DNA of 41,689 nucleotides from Peptococcaceae bacterium (GCA_012517475.1 JAAYUV010000032.1:1-41689); one strand, 5' to 3'; positions 1-8,149 are shown, counted from the stretch's first letter. Made by a program: numbers and translations. Notes: generated by a model from the sequence alone, not told the origin.

Positions 1-5
1 GTTTC

Positions 6-112
6 GATGCGTGAAGGCTTTTAATAGCCTTCACGGGATGGCCTAGTGCCGCGATGCCATGGATGGCAATGAGCGGCTCGCCACGGATGCGTGAAGGCTA
101 GTGGCCTTCACG
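6..112. repeat. Pair of near-identical hairpins (REP-like repeat)
   Basis: The 14-base word gatgcgtgaaggct occurs at 6-19 and again at 86-99. Each copy is followed by its own inverted complement: a perfect 10-bp stem at 10-19/26-35 with a 6-base loop, and a 9-bp stem at 90-98/104-112 with a 5-base loop. Between them lies another small palindrome (tgccat/atggca near 56-69), and gagcggct occurs at about 70-77 and 122-129. The block is visibly richer in G+C than the flanking DNA. No coding frame is convincing. It may be a REP/BIME-like element or the subterminal part of an insertion sequence; the left edge is outside the window. Confidence 0.6.
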
Positions 113-157
113 ATCTGCCGAGAGCGGCTATACATTACGGAGACCTCTCTTAAGTAG

Positions 158-172
158 TTTTACGACAGTCCC
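158..172. mobile_element. Possible IS/MITE terminal inverted repeat
   Basis: Read on the minus strand this is gggactgtcgtaaaa, which resembles the GGGACTGTC-type termini of several insertion-sequence families (recalled pattern, not searched). If right, the window opens inside the end of an insertion sequence or MITE and the hairpins at 6-112 are its subterminal DNA. The partner terminus is not in the window, so this is a weak call. Confidence 0.25.
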
Positions 173-177
173 TTTTT

Positions 178-1635
178 TTATAAGACCGGGGTCAGCAATC
201 TGGATATAGATTCTTTAAACTTAATCAGATTCGGTCTGTTATTATATTTTTCAAGGGTTATCTCAGAACAGTATTCCAGATCTTTAATAAAAGCCTGATG
301 CAGTTTTTTAGAAATAGAGATGTCGTAGATAAAGGCATTTACTTCAAAATTTAGCTTAAAACTGCGGATATCAAAATTAGCCGTACCTACGGAAGAGATT
401 TTTTCATCCACTACAATAGACTTAGAATGCAAAAAACCATGATTATAAGTAAAAGCTCTGATTCCGGCATTGAGCAAATCTCCAATAAAGGAATAAGTAG
501 CCCAATAAACAAAAACATGGTCAGGTCTGTCCGGAATTATGATTCTTACATCTACACCGGAAAGGGCTGCTATTTTAAGCGCTTCCTGGATGCTCTCATC
601 TGGGATAAAATAAGGGGTTTGAATAAAGATGCTTGTCTTCGCCGAGTTGATCATTTTAATATAGCCCTGTTTGATTTCTTCCTGAGGGGAATCCGGGCCG
701 GAGGAAACAATTTGAATTCCGGAAATGCCTGTACATTCGGGTTCGGCGTAGTATTTGGGCAGCTCCAGAATTTCTTCGCCGGAGGCAGCTCTCCAGTCCA
801 ACAAAAACCTGGTTTGCATGTCGTGCACGGCAGTGCCTTTTATCTTTAAGTGGGTATCACGCCAATATCCCATACTCTTTTTAAGGCCAATATATTCATT
901 TCCAACGTTGAAGCCTCCTATAAAACCGATTTTACCGTCAATAATAGCAAGTTTGCGGTGATTTCGGTAATTCAGCCTCAAGTTAATATAACTTAGGAAT
1001 GAGGGAAAGAATTTAACAACTTTCCCTCCTGCTTTGATGAGGGGTTCAAAGTCACTGTTATGAAGATGATTGCCTAAAGCATCAATCAGAAGTCGGACTT
1101 CTACTCCTTCCTGTGCTTTTTCGGTAAGAATCCGAATCAACTGTTTTCCGAGAGAATCCCGTTTTACAATAAAATATAAGATATGAACATGCTCTTTGGC
1201 ATTGATAATACATTTAAAGAGTTCTTTGAATTTTTCCGTGCCGTCTGTAAACACTTCTACCTTATTATTTTGGGAAAAAAGCGCTTTACTTTGAACCTGA
1301 TGCAAGCGGATAAGGTCTTTGTAGTTTTCCATGGCCGGATCATTAAATGTTAATTTGCCAGTGCGCAGGTCATCAATTTCCTTGCTTAAAAGGGAAGCAT
1401 AACTTTGATGTTCATCATCCCCGAGTTGGAACATCTTTTTGCGCATCAGGTTTTGTGACAGCAAAATATATAAAATAGCACCGGCAGCAGGCAATAAGAA
1501 TAGAACCAAAATCCAGGCTAAAGTAGAAGTAGGATTTCTTCTTTCCAGGAAAATGACGGTAAAAGCGAACAGAATGTTAATAATATAAAGACCAGTGACA
1601 ATGTGCGAACTAAACTCTGTTAGGGAAATTGTCAT
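178..1635 (-). CDS. cls: Cardiolipin synthase (phospholipase D family)
   Basis: 485 aa. Cardiolipin synthase of the inner membrane, which condenses two phosphatidylglycerols into cardiolipin and glycerol. Two hydrophobic segments lie at about residues 12-30 and 40-60, followed by two phospholipase D domains, each with an HxK motif: HRK at 226-228 with downstream D and GG, and HSK at 403-405 followed by a GTANFDIRSF block. Length and layout match bacterial ClsA. The ATG is preceded on the minus strand by aaggag at good spacing. It stands alone and is transcribed away from the sporulation genes that begin at 1873. Confidence 0.93.
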   Translation of the reverse strand: MTISLTEFSSHIVTGLYIINILFAFTVIFLERRNPTSTLAWILVLFLLPAAGAILYILLSQNLMRKKMFQLGDDEHQSYASLLSKEIDDLRTGKLTFNDPAMENYKDLIRLHQVQSKALFSQNNKVEVFTDGTEKFKELFKCIINAKEHVHILYFIVKRDSLGKQLIRILTEKAQEGVEVRLLIDALGNHLHNSDFEPLIKAGGKVVKFFPSFLSYINLRLNYRNHRKLAIIDGKIGFIGGFNVGNEYIGLKKSMGYWRDTHLKIKGTAVHDMQTRFLLDWRAASGEEILELPKYYAEPECTGISGIQIVSSGPDSPQEEIKQGYIKMINSAKTSIFIQTPYFIPDESIQEALKIAALSGVDVRIIIPDRPDHVFVYWATYSFIGDLLNAGIRAFTYNHGFLHSKSIVVDEKISSVGTANFDIRSFKLNFEVNAFIYDISISKKLHQAFIKDLEYCSEITLEKYNNRPNLIKFKESISRLLTPVL

Positions 1636-1668
1636 CTTACTGCTCCTTAACGAGTTTTCTCTAATCCC

Positions 1669-1697
1669 TTTATATCAAAAACTAGGAATACAAGCAA
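1669..1697 (-). promoter_or_regulatory. Candidate sigma-A promoter for cls
   Basis: On the minus strand TTGCTT is followed after 17 bases by TATAAA, about 34 bases upstream of the cls start codon. Sequence match only. Confidence 0.45.
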
Positions 1698-1872
1698 TAA
1701 TATTTACCTCACGACCCAAATTTATTAAAAGAATCAGGAAATACGAAATAAAAATACACAAATACCTTTTTATAATCATAAAAATGTTATATTCAGGGAA
1801 TTGTTTATAAAGCAGCCTTTTTAGAGAGAAAATCTGATTGTATTTAAGAAAATTAACACGGGGTTAATAAGC

Positions 1873-2583
1873 ATGAAAATAGCTGCCTTGTTTACGGCCG
1901 GTATATTGTGGCTAATCCTTTTCCTTTTCCTAAATATTCATGTCAATTTCACCTACCGGTTTAAAAACCTTACCAGTTATATCAAAATAGATCTTAAAGT
2001 GCTGTTTTCCAAGATGGGAATTGAATTTGATATTCCGAAAGAGATGTACTCTTCGGGATTAAACACGATTCTGGAAAATGCTCTGGAAGACATTACCGAG
2101 CAGGAAGATTGTGAAACAGAAAAGGCGGCAAAACCAAAAAAGAAAAGAACAAGAAGGTACTTGGTATTAAAACGGTTTATGAAAGAAATTGTTCGTCATT
2201 ATATCTTTTCTTTTTCCAGATTCGTTTGGCTGACCGGAAAAATCAAAGCGCTGCGGAAAAAATTTTATCAAAAGATTAATGTCTATTTTTTTGAGGCCTA
2301 TGTTCAGGTCGGAGGAAGGGATGCTGCGGAAACCGGGCTTTTGGCCGGTGCTTTTTGGACGTTATTCGGATATATAACAGCAAGGCTTTCTCGACTTGTT
2401 ACACTTAAGAAAGAAGAAATCCGGTTTATGGTTACGCCTCGTTTTGATGATGAAGTTTTTTTATGCAAACTGAATTGTATATTACATCTTAAAATAAGCC
2501 ATATTATTTTTACAGGTTATAAATTCCTATTATTGATCTTTAAAAACAGGAGGATAAGGAATTATGGAAGAGCATCCAATTGA
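1873..2583 (+). CDS. ytfI: DUF2953 membrane protein (YtfI-like)
   Basis: 236 aa. An N-terminal membrane segment (residues 1-26) precedes a DUF2953-type region with a charged linker near residues 85-98 and a conserved GGRDAAETGLLAGAFW-like block at about 148-163. The C-terminus is again hydrophobic. Function is unknown in the family. In Bacillus the DUF2953 gene ytfI lies directly before ytfJ, and the same order holds here: the 3' end overlaps ytfJ by 20 bases, so the two are translationally linked. A sporulation-related membrane role is inferred from this neighbour only. Confidence 0.8.
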   Translation: MKIAALFTAGILWLILFLFLNIHVNFTYRFKNLTSYIKIDLKVLFSKMGIEFDIPKEMYSSGLNTILENALEDITEQEDCETEKAAKPKKKRTRRYLVLKRFMKEIVRHYIFSFSRFVWLTGKIKALRKKFYQKINVYFFEAYVQVGGRDAAETGLLAGAFWTLFGYITARLSRLVTLKKEEIRFMVTPRFDDEVFLCKLNCILHLKISHIIFTGYKFLLLIFKNRRIRNYGRASN

Positions 2584-3001
2584 AACTTTGATGAAGACAG
2601 CAATGGATAGCATACAAAAAATGATCAATGTCAATACAGTAATCGGTGACCCGGTGGAAACTCCTACCGGTTCAGTCATAATACCTGTTTCCAGAGTGTC
2701 GTGCGGGTTTGCTGCCGGGGGTAGTGAATTTCAGTCTATGGACGGGGAAGCTGAGGAGGAAGGAAAGGGTAACGAGGAAGGTTCAAAAATGCCTTTTGGA
2801 GGCGGAAGCGGCGGCGGAGTATCAGTAAAGCCGGTAGGTTTTTTGGTTGTCGGTCCGGATCAGATAAGGCTTCTCCCTGTGGAGGGCAATATGCTGGCGG
2901 AACGGATCATTGATGAAATGCCGAATTTAATGGATAAGGTTTCACATATGTTTAATAAAAGAAGAACACATCGGGATGTCACATATGATGAAAGATGCTA
3001 A
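2564..3001 (+). CDS. ytfJ: GerW family sporulation protein YtfJ
   Basis: 145 aa. GerW/YtfJ proteins are made in sporulating cells and are needed for proper spore germination in Bacillus. The family pattern is clear: an N-terminal MEEHPIETLMKTAM segment, then VIGDPVETPTGSVIIPVSRV, a glycine-rich stretch near 80-90, and GFLVVGPDQIRLLPVEG at about 99-115. Length is typical. The start is set by aggaggataaggaattATG inside the end of ytfI. It lies upstream of spmA-spmB, also sporulation genes. Confidence 0.92.
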   Translation: MEEHPIETLMKTAMDSIQKMINVNTVIGDPVETPTGSVIIPVSRVSCGFAAGGSEFQSMDGEAEEEGKGNEEGSKMPFGGGSGGGVSVKPVGFLVVGPDQIRLLPVEGNMLAERIIDEMPNLMDKVSHMFNKRRTHRDVTYDERC

Positions 3002-3033
3002 GGATTAGTACTTTCATTTAATCAAACCTGATC

Positions 3034-3062
3034 TTCTATTCCCTCTGCTAGGTACATACATT
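3034..3062 (+). promoter_or_regulatory. Candidate sigma-E promoter before spmA
   Basis: CATACATT at 3055-3062 matches the sigma-E -10 consensus CATACAnT, and TTCTATT at 3034-3040 lies exactly 14 bases upstream and partly matches the -35 pattern. In Bacillus spmA-spmB are transcribed in the mother cell by sigma-E, which supports the call. The expected start site is near 3069, leaving a short leader. Confidence 0.42.
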
Positions 3063-3081
3063 TTAGGCAGGGGGATTATTT

Positions 3082-3660
3082 ATGGTGAATTTAATCTGGC
3101 TTTTTATGCTGCTCACAGGAATTGTTGTGTCTGCCCTGAGTGGAAATATTAATCAGGTGACAGAATCGGCGCTGAAAGCTGCCGAACTGGGAATTGAAGT
3201 TGCAATTGGATTAATGGGCGTCATGAGCCTCTGGCTGGGAATTATGCGGTTGGCGGAGAAAGCCGGTTTGATCCAATCACTTGCCAAACTTAGTTCTCCT
3301 GTAATACGTCTCTTATTTCCTGACTTGAAAAAAGACAGTCCTGCTTTTGGGCCGATTATCTTGAACTTGTGCGCAAATATTCTGGGGCTGGGCAATGCGG
3401 CTACCCCTTTCGGACTAAAAGCCATGCAGGAACTGCAAAAGGAAAATCCATATCCCGATACGGCAAGTTCAGCCATGATTACGTTTCTCGCCTTAAATAC
3501 ATCCTGTATCACAATTATCCCGGCTACGATTATTGCGGTCAGAATGAAAGCAGGTTCGTCAAACCCTACCGAGATCATCGGGACAACAATTTTTGCTACA
3601 GCCTGTGCGATGGGGACTGCCATCACAGCAGATTTTATATTCCGAAAGAGGAGTAAATGA
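3082..3660 (+). CDS. spmA: Spore maturation protein A
   Basis: 192 aa membrane protein with a nucleoside-recognition (Gate) domain, as in Bacillus SpmA, which is needed for dehydration of the spore core. Several hydrophobic segments are visible, with the conserved NLCANILGLGNAATPFGLKA block at about residues 94-113 and FLALNTSCITIIPATIIAVR at 134-153. Length is normal. The ATG follows ggcaggggg. The stop codon overlaps the spmB start by four bases (ATGA), so the two are co-translated. Confidence 0.95.
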   Translation: MVNLIWLFMLLTGIVVSALSGNINQVTESALKAAELGIEVAIGLMGVMSLWLGIMRLAEKAGLIQSLAKLSSPVIRLLFPDLKKDSPAFGPIILNLCANILGLGNAATPFGLKAMQELQKENPYPDTASSAMITFLALNTSCITIIPATIIAVRMKAGSSNPTEIIGTTIFATACAMGTAITADFIFRKRSK

Positions 3661-4199
3661 TGAGGATTATAACTGAAGCTGCAAGATGGGCAATTCCTTT
3701 TTTGCTTTTTTTTATACCGTTATATGCTCATTTTCGTAAAGTCCCTGTTTATGAAACCTTTGTAGAAGGGGCGGAAGATGGATTTAAGACGGCAGTGAAA
3801 ATCATCCCGTTTTTAATTGGGATGCTCGTTTCTATTCGAATCTTTGTTGATTCAGGGGCGCTGCGGTTTTTCATTGAGCTATGCAGACCGTTTTTTGACA
3901 AAATGGGATGGAATCCGGATCTCCTGGGAATTATCCCGCTGGCGGTAATGAGACCGCTGAGCGGGTCCGGGGCCTTGGGAGTTGCTACTCAATTGATTCA
4001 TCAATATGGGCCGGATTCTTTTATCGGAAGATTGGCATCTACCCTTCAGGGAAGTACGGATACAACATTTTTTGTTTTGGCTGTTTATTTTGGTTCGGTG
4101 GGTATAAAAAAACACCGGTATGCTTTAAAAGTTGGCTTGGTGGCTGATGCAATGGGACTTTTTGCTTCTATTTGGATTGTCACAAAAGTTTTTGGATAA
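3657..4199 (+). CDS. spmB: Spore maturation protein B
   Basis: 180 aa, partner of SpmA, also a Gate-domain membrane protein. Hydrophobic segments near 12-25, 47-66 and 155-178 flank the family block RPLSGSGALGVATQLI at about 99-114 and STLQGSTDTTFFVLAVYFG at 128-146. It starts on the ATG that overlaps the spmA stop. After its stop there is about 60 bases without a clear terminator before the rluB promoter. Confidence 0.95.
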   Translation: MMRIITEAARWAIPFLLFFIPLYAHFRKVPVYETFVEGAEDGFKTAVKIIPFLIGMLVSIRIFVDSGALRFFIELCRPFFDKMGWNPDLLGIIPLAVMRPLSGSGALGVATQLIHQYGPDSFIGRLASTLQGSTDTTFFVLAVYFGSVGIKKHRYALKVGLVADAMGLFASIWIVTKVFG

Positions 4200-4257
4200 G
4201 CAAAAACGGTATGAATTTCTGTATGGTTGTTAGTAAAACGGCATCTTATGCAGGGAA

Positions 4258-4287
4258 TTGGAATTCTATTTCTGATTCTGTTAGAAT
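4258..4287 (+). promoter_or_regulatory. Candidate sigma-A promoter for rluB
   Basis: TTGGAA, 18 bases, TAGAAT. The predicted start near 4294 would place a GTG at 4302 only about eight bases into the transcript, which favours the ATG at 4329 as the rluB start. Confidence 0.45.
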
Positions 4288-4328
4288 AGTTTTAGCATTT
4301 TGTGTTACAAATATGGTGGGTAAAGGCA

Positions 4329-5120
4329 ATGAATGAAACCGGGAATCAACCTGAACGTTTGCAGAAAGCTATGGCCAGGATGGGCATTGCTTCTCGCAGG
4401 CATGCAGAAAATCTTATCAGCCGGGGATTGGTGAAGGTGAATGGAGTGATTGTGACCCAACCCGGAATCAAGGTTACCGATCAGGACAGGATTGAGGTCA
4501 AAGGCAAAAAAATCGAGGCGGAAGACAAAGAAGATTTCATTTACGTCCTGTTGAACAAGCCTGAAGGTGTAATCTGCAGTGTTACAGATCCTCGCAAGAG
4601 AAAAACGGTCATAGACCTTATCCGGAAAGATATTCCGGAAAGGATATATCCTGTTGGCAGGTTGGATTATGATACTTCAGGATTACTCCTGCTGACCAAT
4701 GACGGCGATTTGACTTATCGTCTGACACATCCCGGTTATGGAGTGGAAAAAACCTATGAGGTCTTGATTAAAGGAAGTATATCGTCACAATCATTGAAGT
4801 TATTGAGAGAAGGGGTCTTATTAGAGGATGGTTTAACCGCACCCGCTAAAATCCTGTCTGTCCGGAAGCATAATAAAGGAAATAACTTAACTGTTGTAGA
4901 AATATCTATACACGAAGGAAAGAATAGACAAGTAAGAAGAATGTTTGAGAAAGTAGGGCATCCGGTTTGCGGGTTAAAAAGAATAGCTTTAGGGCCAATT
5001 ACTCTGGATGACCGAATGAAATCCGGCGAATACAGATATCTGAAAAGATCAGAAATTATTTCTTTGAAAAAAGAAGTAGGCTTAAAGTCAGATGGGAGAG
5101 AAGGATCTTGGTTAAAGTGA
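4329..5120 (+). CDS. rluB: 23S rRNA pseudouridine synthase (RluB/RsuA family)
   Basis: 263 aa from the ATG at 4329. An S4 RNA-binding domain (about residues 10-60, RLQKAMARMGIASRRHAE) precedes the catalytic domain with GRLDYDTSGLLLLTNDG, whose first Asp is the nucleophile of this family, and a C-terminal EGKNRQVRRMFEKVGHPV block. These enzymes isomerise a uridine in 23S rRNA (E. coli RluB: U2605). An in-frame GTG at 4302 would add nine residues, but it has no ribosome site and lies at the edge of the predicted transcript. The next gene overlaps its end. Confidence 0.92.
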   Translation: MNETGNQPERLQKAMARMGIASRRHAENLISRGLVKVNGVIVTQPGIKVTDQDRIEVKGKKIEAEDKEDFIYVLLNKPEGVICSVTDPRKRKTVIDLIRKDIPERIYPVGRLDYDTSGLLLLTNDGDLTYRLTHPGYGVEKTYEVLIKGSISSQSLKLLREGVLLEDGLTAPAKILSVRKHNKGNNLTVVEISIHEGKNRQVRRMFEKVGHPVCGLKRIALGPITLDDRMKSGEYRYLKRSEIISLKKEVGLKSDGREGSWLK

Positions 5121-5560
5121 GGATCAATGATGAAACGGTATCCGCAAAATTAAAATTTCGGATTCGGCTGGATTTTAGAGCTGAGGAAAAGAGCGGCCGG
5201 TTTCTTTTTGGCGGCAAAACGAGTGAAGCTATGGCAGAAGCTGCACGGGAACAACAGATGGGGTTACTGAAGCATGTTCCTCTTCAAGGAATCTCTTTTG
5301 AGGATTTTGATGCCGGTATGGATATTTATCTCGTCAAAGAAGGAGATCAGCGAAGAAGACAGGAAGTTGCCTATGCTCCTCTTCTTATTACCTTAAAAGC
5401 CGATCACGTGGAAGACATTTTTCCTCTTCTTCTTAGACCTGAATTTAAGAAAATTGAGGCGCTGGGACCCGAGAGTATTCAGATTGAACGGCTTGAATTA
5501 GAAAGATTGCTTTACTCGATTTGTAAGAACTTCCAACAGGAGCTTAAAAAAATAGAGTAA
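5108..5560 (+). CDS. Hypothetical protein downstream of rluB
   Basis: 150 aa, no family recognised. It begins on TTG at 5108 (gggagag seven bases upstream) or GTG at 5117, inside the last codons of rluB, so it is probably co-translated with it. The product is soluble and charged, with no signal peptide or membrane segment. Residues 20-50 contain a FLFGGKTSEAMAEAAREQQ stretch, and the C-terminal third (115-150) is rich in Leu/Glu and looks helical. The tight link to an rRNA-modifying enzyme hints at a translation-related role, but nothing in the sequence proves it. Confidence 0.7.
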   Translation: MVKVRINDETVSAKLKFRIRLDFRAEEKSGRFLFGGKTSEAMAEAAREQQMGLLKHVPLQGISFEDFDAGMDIYLVKEGDQRRRQEVAYAPLLITLKADHVEDIFPLLLRPEFKKIEALGPESIQIERLELERLLYSICKNFQQELKKIE

Positions 5561-5594
5561 TAAATAGAAAAGAATTATAGTAGGTTGGTGATGC

Positions 5595-6302
5595 ATGATG
5601 AAATTAAAGCCTGTTAAAACAAGAAGAATTTATGAAGAGATTGTTGAACAAATACGATTATTGGTTTCCGAAGGCCATGTCAAAGCCGGGGACAGACTTC
5701 CATCGGAACGCGATCTTGCGGAAAGACTTCAGGTTAGCAGAGCTTCAGTAAGGGAAGCCCTAAGTGCCCTGGAAATGATGGGGCTGCTCGAAATCAGAAG
5801 CGGAGAAGGCACTTATATTAAACAAGTAAATATAGACTCCGTTGTTGCTCCTTTGGCGTGGGTGCTTTCTATGGAAAAAGATACTGTACTGGAACTCCTG
5901 GAAGTAAGAAAGATTCTTGAGACTCAAGCTGCTGTACTGGCGGCTGAAAGAGCAGAATCAGATGAATTGATGGAAATGCGGGATGCACTGGAGGAAATGA
6001 GAAGCGACCTGAATACCGAGCGCTTAGGAGATGCTTCTGATCATAGTTTTCATTATGCGATTGCCCGAGGGACCAAAAATAAAATTCTTCTTCGTTTGAT
6101 GAACGCAATTTCCGATACAATGCGTCAGACTTTACAGGCAAGCCGGATAAAACTATTTGAAAGTGAGGGAATCCCGGAACGTTTATACCGGGAACATGAA
6201 GATATTTATCTGGCAATTGAAGCCAAGTCACCGAAAGAAGCCCGCAAACTTATGCTTTCTCATTTGGAAGGGGTAGAAAAAGAATATTTAAAAAATCTGT
6301 AA
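5595..6302 (+). CDS. GntR/FadR-family regulator, copy 1
   Basis: 235 aa. An N-terminal winged helix-turn-helix (about residues 10-75; GDRLPSERDLAERLQVSRAS then VREALSALEMMGLLEIRSGEG) is followed by an FCD ligand domain. The FCD metal-site pattern is present: D..FHYAI near 148-152, EHEDI near 199 and a late LSHLEG. FCD regulators usually sense small organic acids such as lactate, pyruvate or fatty acyl groups; which one is not visible. First of three tandem homologues and the most diverged. Start is ATG 5595 or 5598, after ggttggtg. Confidence 0.88.
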   Translation: MMKLKPVKTRRIYEEIVEQIRLLVSEGHVKAGDRLPSERDLAERLQVSRASVREALSALEMMGLLEIRSGEGTYIKQVNIDSVVAPLAWVLSMEKDTVLELLEVRKILETQAAVLAAERAESDELMEMRDALEEMRSDLNTERLGDASDHSFHYAIARGTKNKILLRLMNAISDTMRQTLQASRIKLFESEGIPERLYREHEDIYLAIEAKSPKEARKLMLSHLEGVEKEYLKNL

Positions 6303-6356
6303 ATGTACCGCCTATTGCAATAAATTTCTAAAAAGTTCGCAGTTGGAGAAGATAAC

Positions 6357-7064
6357 ATGGCCGTAGAACTAAAACCGATCAAGACAAAGAAAATCTATGA
6401 AGAAATTGTTGAACAAGTTAAACAGTTAATTTTAGACGGACATATCAAACCGGGTGATAAATTGCCCTCTGAAAGAAATCTGGTAGACAGTTTCCGGGTT
6501 AGCAGGTCCTCAATCCGTGAGGCATTGAGCGCGTTGGAGATGATGGGGCTAGTTGAGGTTCGTACGGGCGAAGGAGCATATATCCGGCAGGTTGATCCGG
6601 AGAAAGTAGCAGCTTCTTTCTCATTGGCCTTAACCCTGGAGAAAGGATCTATTCTGGAACTGTTGGAAGTGAGAAGAATGATAGAGATTCAAGCGGCGGG
6701 CTTTGCCGCTGAAAGAGCTACGGCTGAAGAATTGGCACAGCTGGAAAAAAACCTTTACGATATGGTCGAACGCCGCTCTACATGGGAAAACGCAGATCAT
6801 AACTTCCACTATAACATTGCCCGGGCGACCCATAACAATATTACGATTAGGTTAATGGATACAATTAAGGATCAAATGCAATGTCTGATTCGGGATAGTT
6901 ATCCTAAGCTTTTTGAATACAAATATACTCCGGATTTATTATTTCAGGAGCATTATCATATATTTACATCCCTGAAAGAAAAAAATGTGGACCGGGCTCA
7001 AGAAACCATGCTGGACCATCTTAAAGGGGTAGAAGAAGTGATATTAAATCATTTAAATAACTGA
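6357..7064 (+). CDS. GntR/FadR-family regulator, copy 2
   Basis: 235 aa, with the same architecture as its neighbours: winged helix (about 10-75) and FCD domain with D..FHYNIARATHN near 145-155, EHYHI near 200 and LDHLKG near the end. The first 75 residues are nearly identical to copy 3, so the two probably recognise very similar operators while their ligand domains differ more. Copy 1 ends 54 bases upstream. ATG follows ttggagaagataac. Confidence 0.88.
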   Translation: MAVELKPIKTKKIYEEIVEQVKQLILDGHIKPGDKLPSERNLVDSFRVSRSSIREALSALEMMGLVEVRTGEGAYIRQVDPEKVAASFSLALTLEKGSILELLEVRRMIEIQAAGFAAERATAEELAQLEKNLYDMVERRSTWENADHNFHYNIARATHNNITIRLMDTIKDQMQCLIRDSYPKLFEYKYTPDLLFQEHYHIFTSLKEKNVDRAQETMLDHLKGVEEVILNHLNN

Positions 7065-7139
7065 ATATTTTATGAACTTGAGGCAAAACAGTTTAAAAAT
7101 GCCATGGAAGATGATACATTAGAAATGTCTAAGGCCTGA
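7065..7139 (+). pseudogene. Possible relic of a fourth FadR copy
   Basis: The gap between copies 2 and 3 has an open frame without a start codon that ends in TGA at 7137. It reads ELEAKQFKNAMEDDTLEMSK, which resembles the FCD segment before the first metal ligand in such regulators (compare EELDELEATLNSMK in copy 3). It may be a leftover from recombination among paralogues. It is short, so chance similarity is possible. Confidence 0.3.
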
Positions 7140-7154
7140 GTAGGAGATGAGCAG

Positions 7155-7871
7155 ATGAGTGTTGAATTAAAACCCATCAAAACGAAAAAGATTTACGAAG
7201 AAATCGTAGAACAAATTAAACAGCTCATCCTTGATGGTCAAATCAAGCCTGGTGACAAGCTGCCATCTGAACGGCATTTGGTTGAAAGCTTCAAGGTTAG
7301 CAGGGCATCTATCCGGGAAGCTCTTAGTGCTCTGGAAATGATGGGGCTGCTTGAAGTCAGGACCGGAGAAGGTGCTTATATTCGTCAAATGCAGGCTGAT
7401 TCCATGGTGGCATCCCTGACCTGGGCTCTTTCTATGGAGAAAGGATCTGTATTGGAACTTTTGGAAGTTCGGAGGATGATGGAAGTTCAGGCAGCAGGAT
7501 ATGCTGCAGAAAGAGCTACACAGGAAGAACTTGATGAGTTGGAAGCAACACTGAATTCTATGAAAATAAACCTCTATAATTCCAGCAACGTGGCAGAAAA
7601 AGCGGATCACTCTTTCCATTACAATATCGCTAAGGCCACCCATAACAAAATTACAATTCGCTTAATGGATATGATTTCCGATCATCTTCAGCATTTGATC
7701 AGGGCCAGCCGCTCTAAACTCTATGAAGGAAAATATACTCCGGAGCTATTATACGAAGAACATGTGAAAATTTTTATTGCTTTAAAGAACCGGAATGCGG
7801 AGGAAGCAAGGAAACAGATGATGATGCATTTAACCGGGGTAGAAGAAGAAATACTAAAAGTATTTAAATAA
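7155..7871 (+). CDS. GntR/FadR-family regulator, copy 3
   Basis: 238 aa. Winged helix (about 10-75) and FCD domain with DHSFHYNIAKATHN near 151-164, EEHVKI near 202 and MMHLTG near the end. Compared with copy 2 it has a three-residue insertion in the FCD region (INLYNSSNVAEK). ATG follows taggagatgagcag. A terminator at 7953-7989 closes the tandem array, so its most likely targets are elsewhere or the iron-sulfur gene that follows; the latter is only positional inference. Confidence 0.88.
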   Translation: MSVELKPIKTKKIYEEIVEQIKQLILDGQIKPGDKLPSERHLVESFKVSRASIREALSALEMMGLLEVRTGEGAYIRQMQADSMVASLTWALSMEKGSVLELLEVRRMMEVQAAGYAAERATQEELDELEATLNSMKINLYNSSNVAEKADHSFHYNIAKATHNKITIRLMDMISDHLQHLIRASRSKLYEGKYTPELLYEEHVKIFIALKNRNAEEARKQMMMHLTGVEEEILKVFK

Positions 7872-7952
7872 ACATATAGAAGAAGCATGATATTTGTAAA
7901 AAGGGGTATATTTGTTTTCGGCATCAGGTGAAAATCATGCAAAAATATTTGG

Positions 7953-7989
7953 AGTTTACCATTTACCATTAAAAACGGTAAACTTTTTT
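7953..7989 (+). terminator. Terminator after the FadR array
   Basis: Stem agtttacc (7953-7960) pairs with ggtaaact (7977-7984) and runs into six T. A second tttacc inside the loop offers an alternative, shorter stem. Confidence 0.75.
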
Positions 7990-8030
7990 ATTTGAGTTTT
8001 GAAAAAAGATAGAAATATCAATAAATATTT

Positions 8031-8059
8031 TTGAAAGATTAACATTTTTAAATTATAAT
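8031..8059 (+). promoter_or_regulatory. Strong sigma-A promoter for the ferredoxin-like gene
   Basis: TTGAAA, 17 bases, TATAAT, in AT-rich DNA; expected start near 8066, giving a leader of about 80 bases. Confidence 0.7.
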
Positions 8060-8149
8060 AAGAATGTTATCTCCGGTTTTATATCAAATACAATATAAAA
8101 ATGTGATTAGATGAATAGAAAAATGTTTTTGCATAGAGGAGAGATGGAT

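Noticed and set aside
427-961. Plus-strand open frames opposite cls
   Set aside because: They are antisense shadows of the cardiolipin synthase gene, with no ribosome site and no family resemblance.
1595-1810. Plus-strand 71-codon frame upstream of ytfI
   Set aside because: It starts inside cls on the other strand, has no ribosome site and overlaps the cls promoter; the composition is that of AT-rich non-coding DNA.
3153-3626. 157-codon minus-strand frame across spmA
   Set aside because: Long only because it mirrors the codon pattern of spmA, whose identity is clear.
4302-4328. GTG start for rluB
   Set aside because: Too close to the predicted transcript start and without a ribosome site; family alignment begins after ATG 4329.
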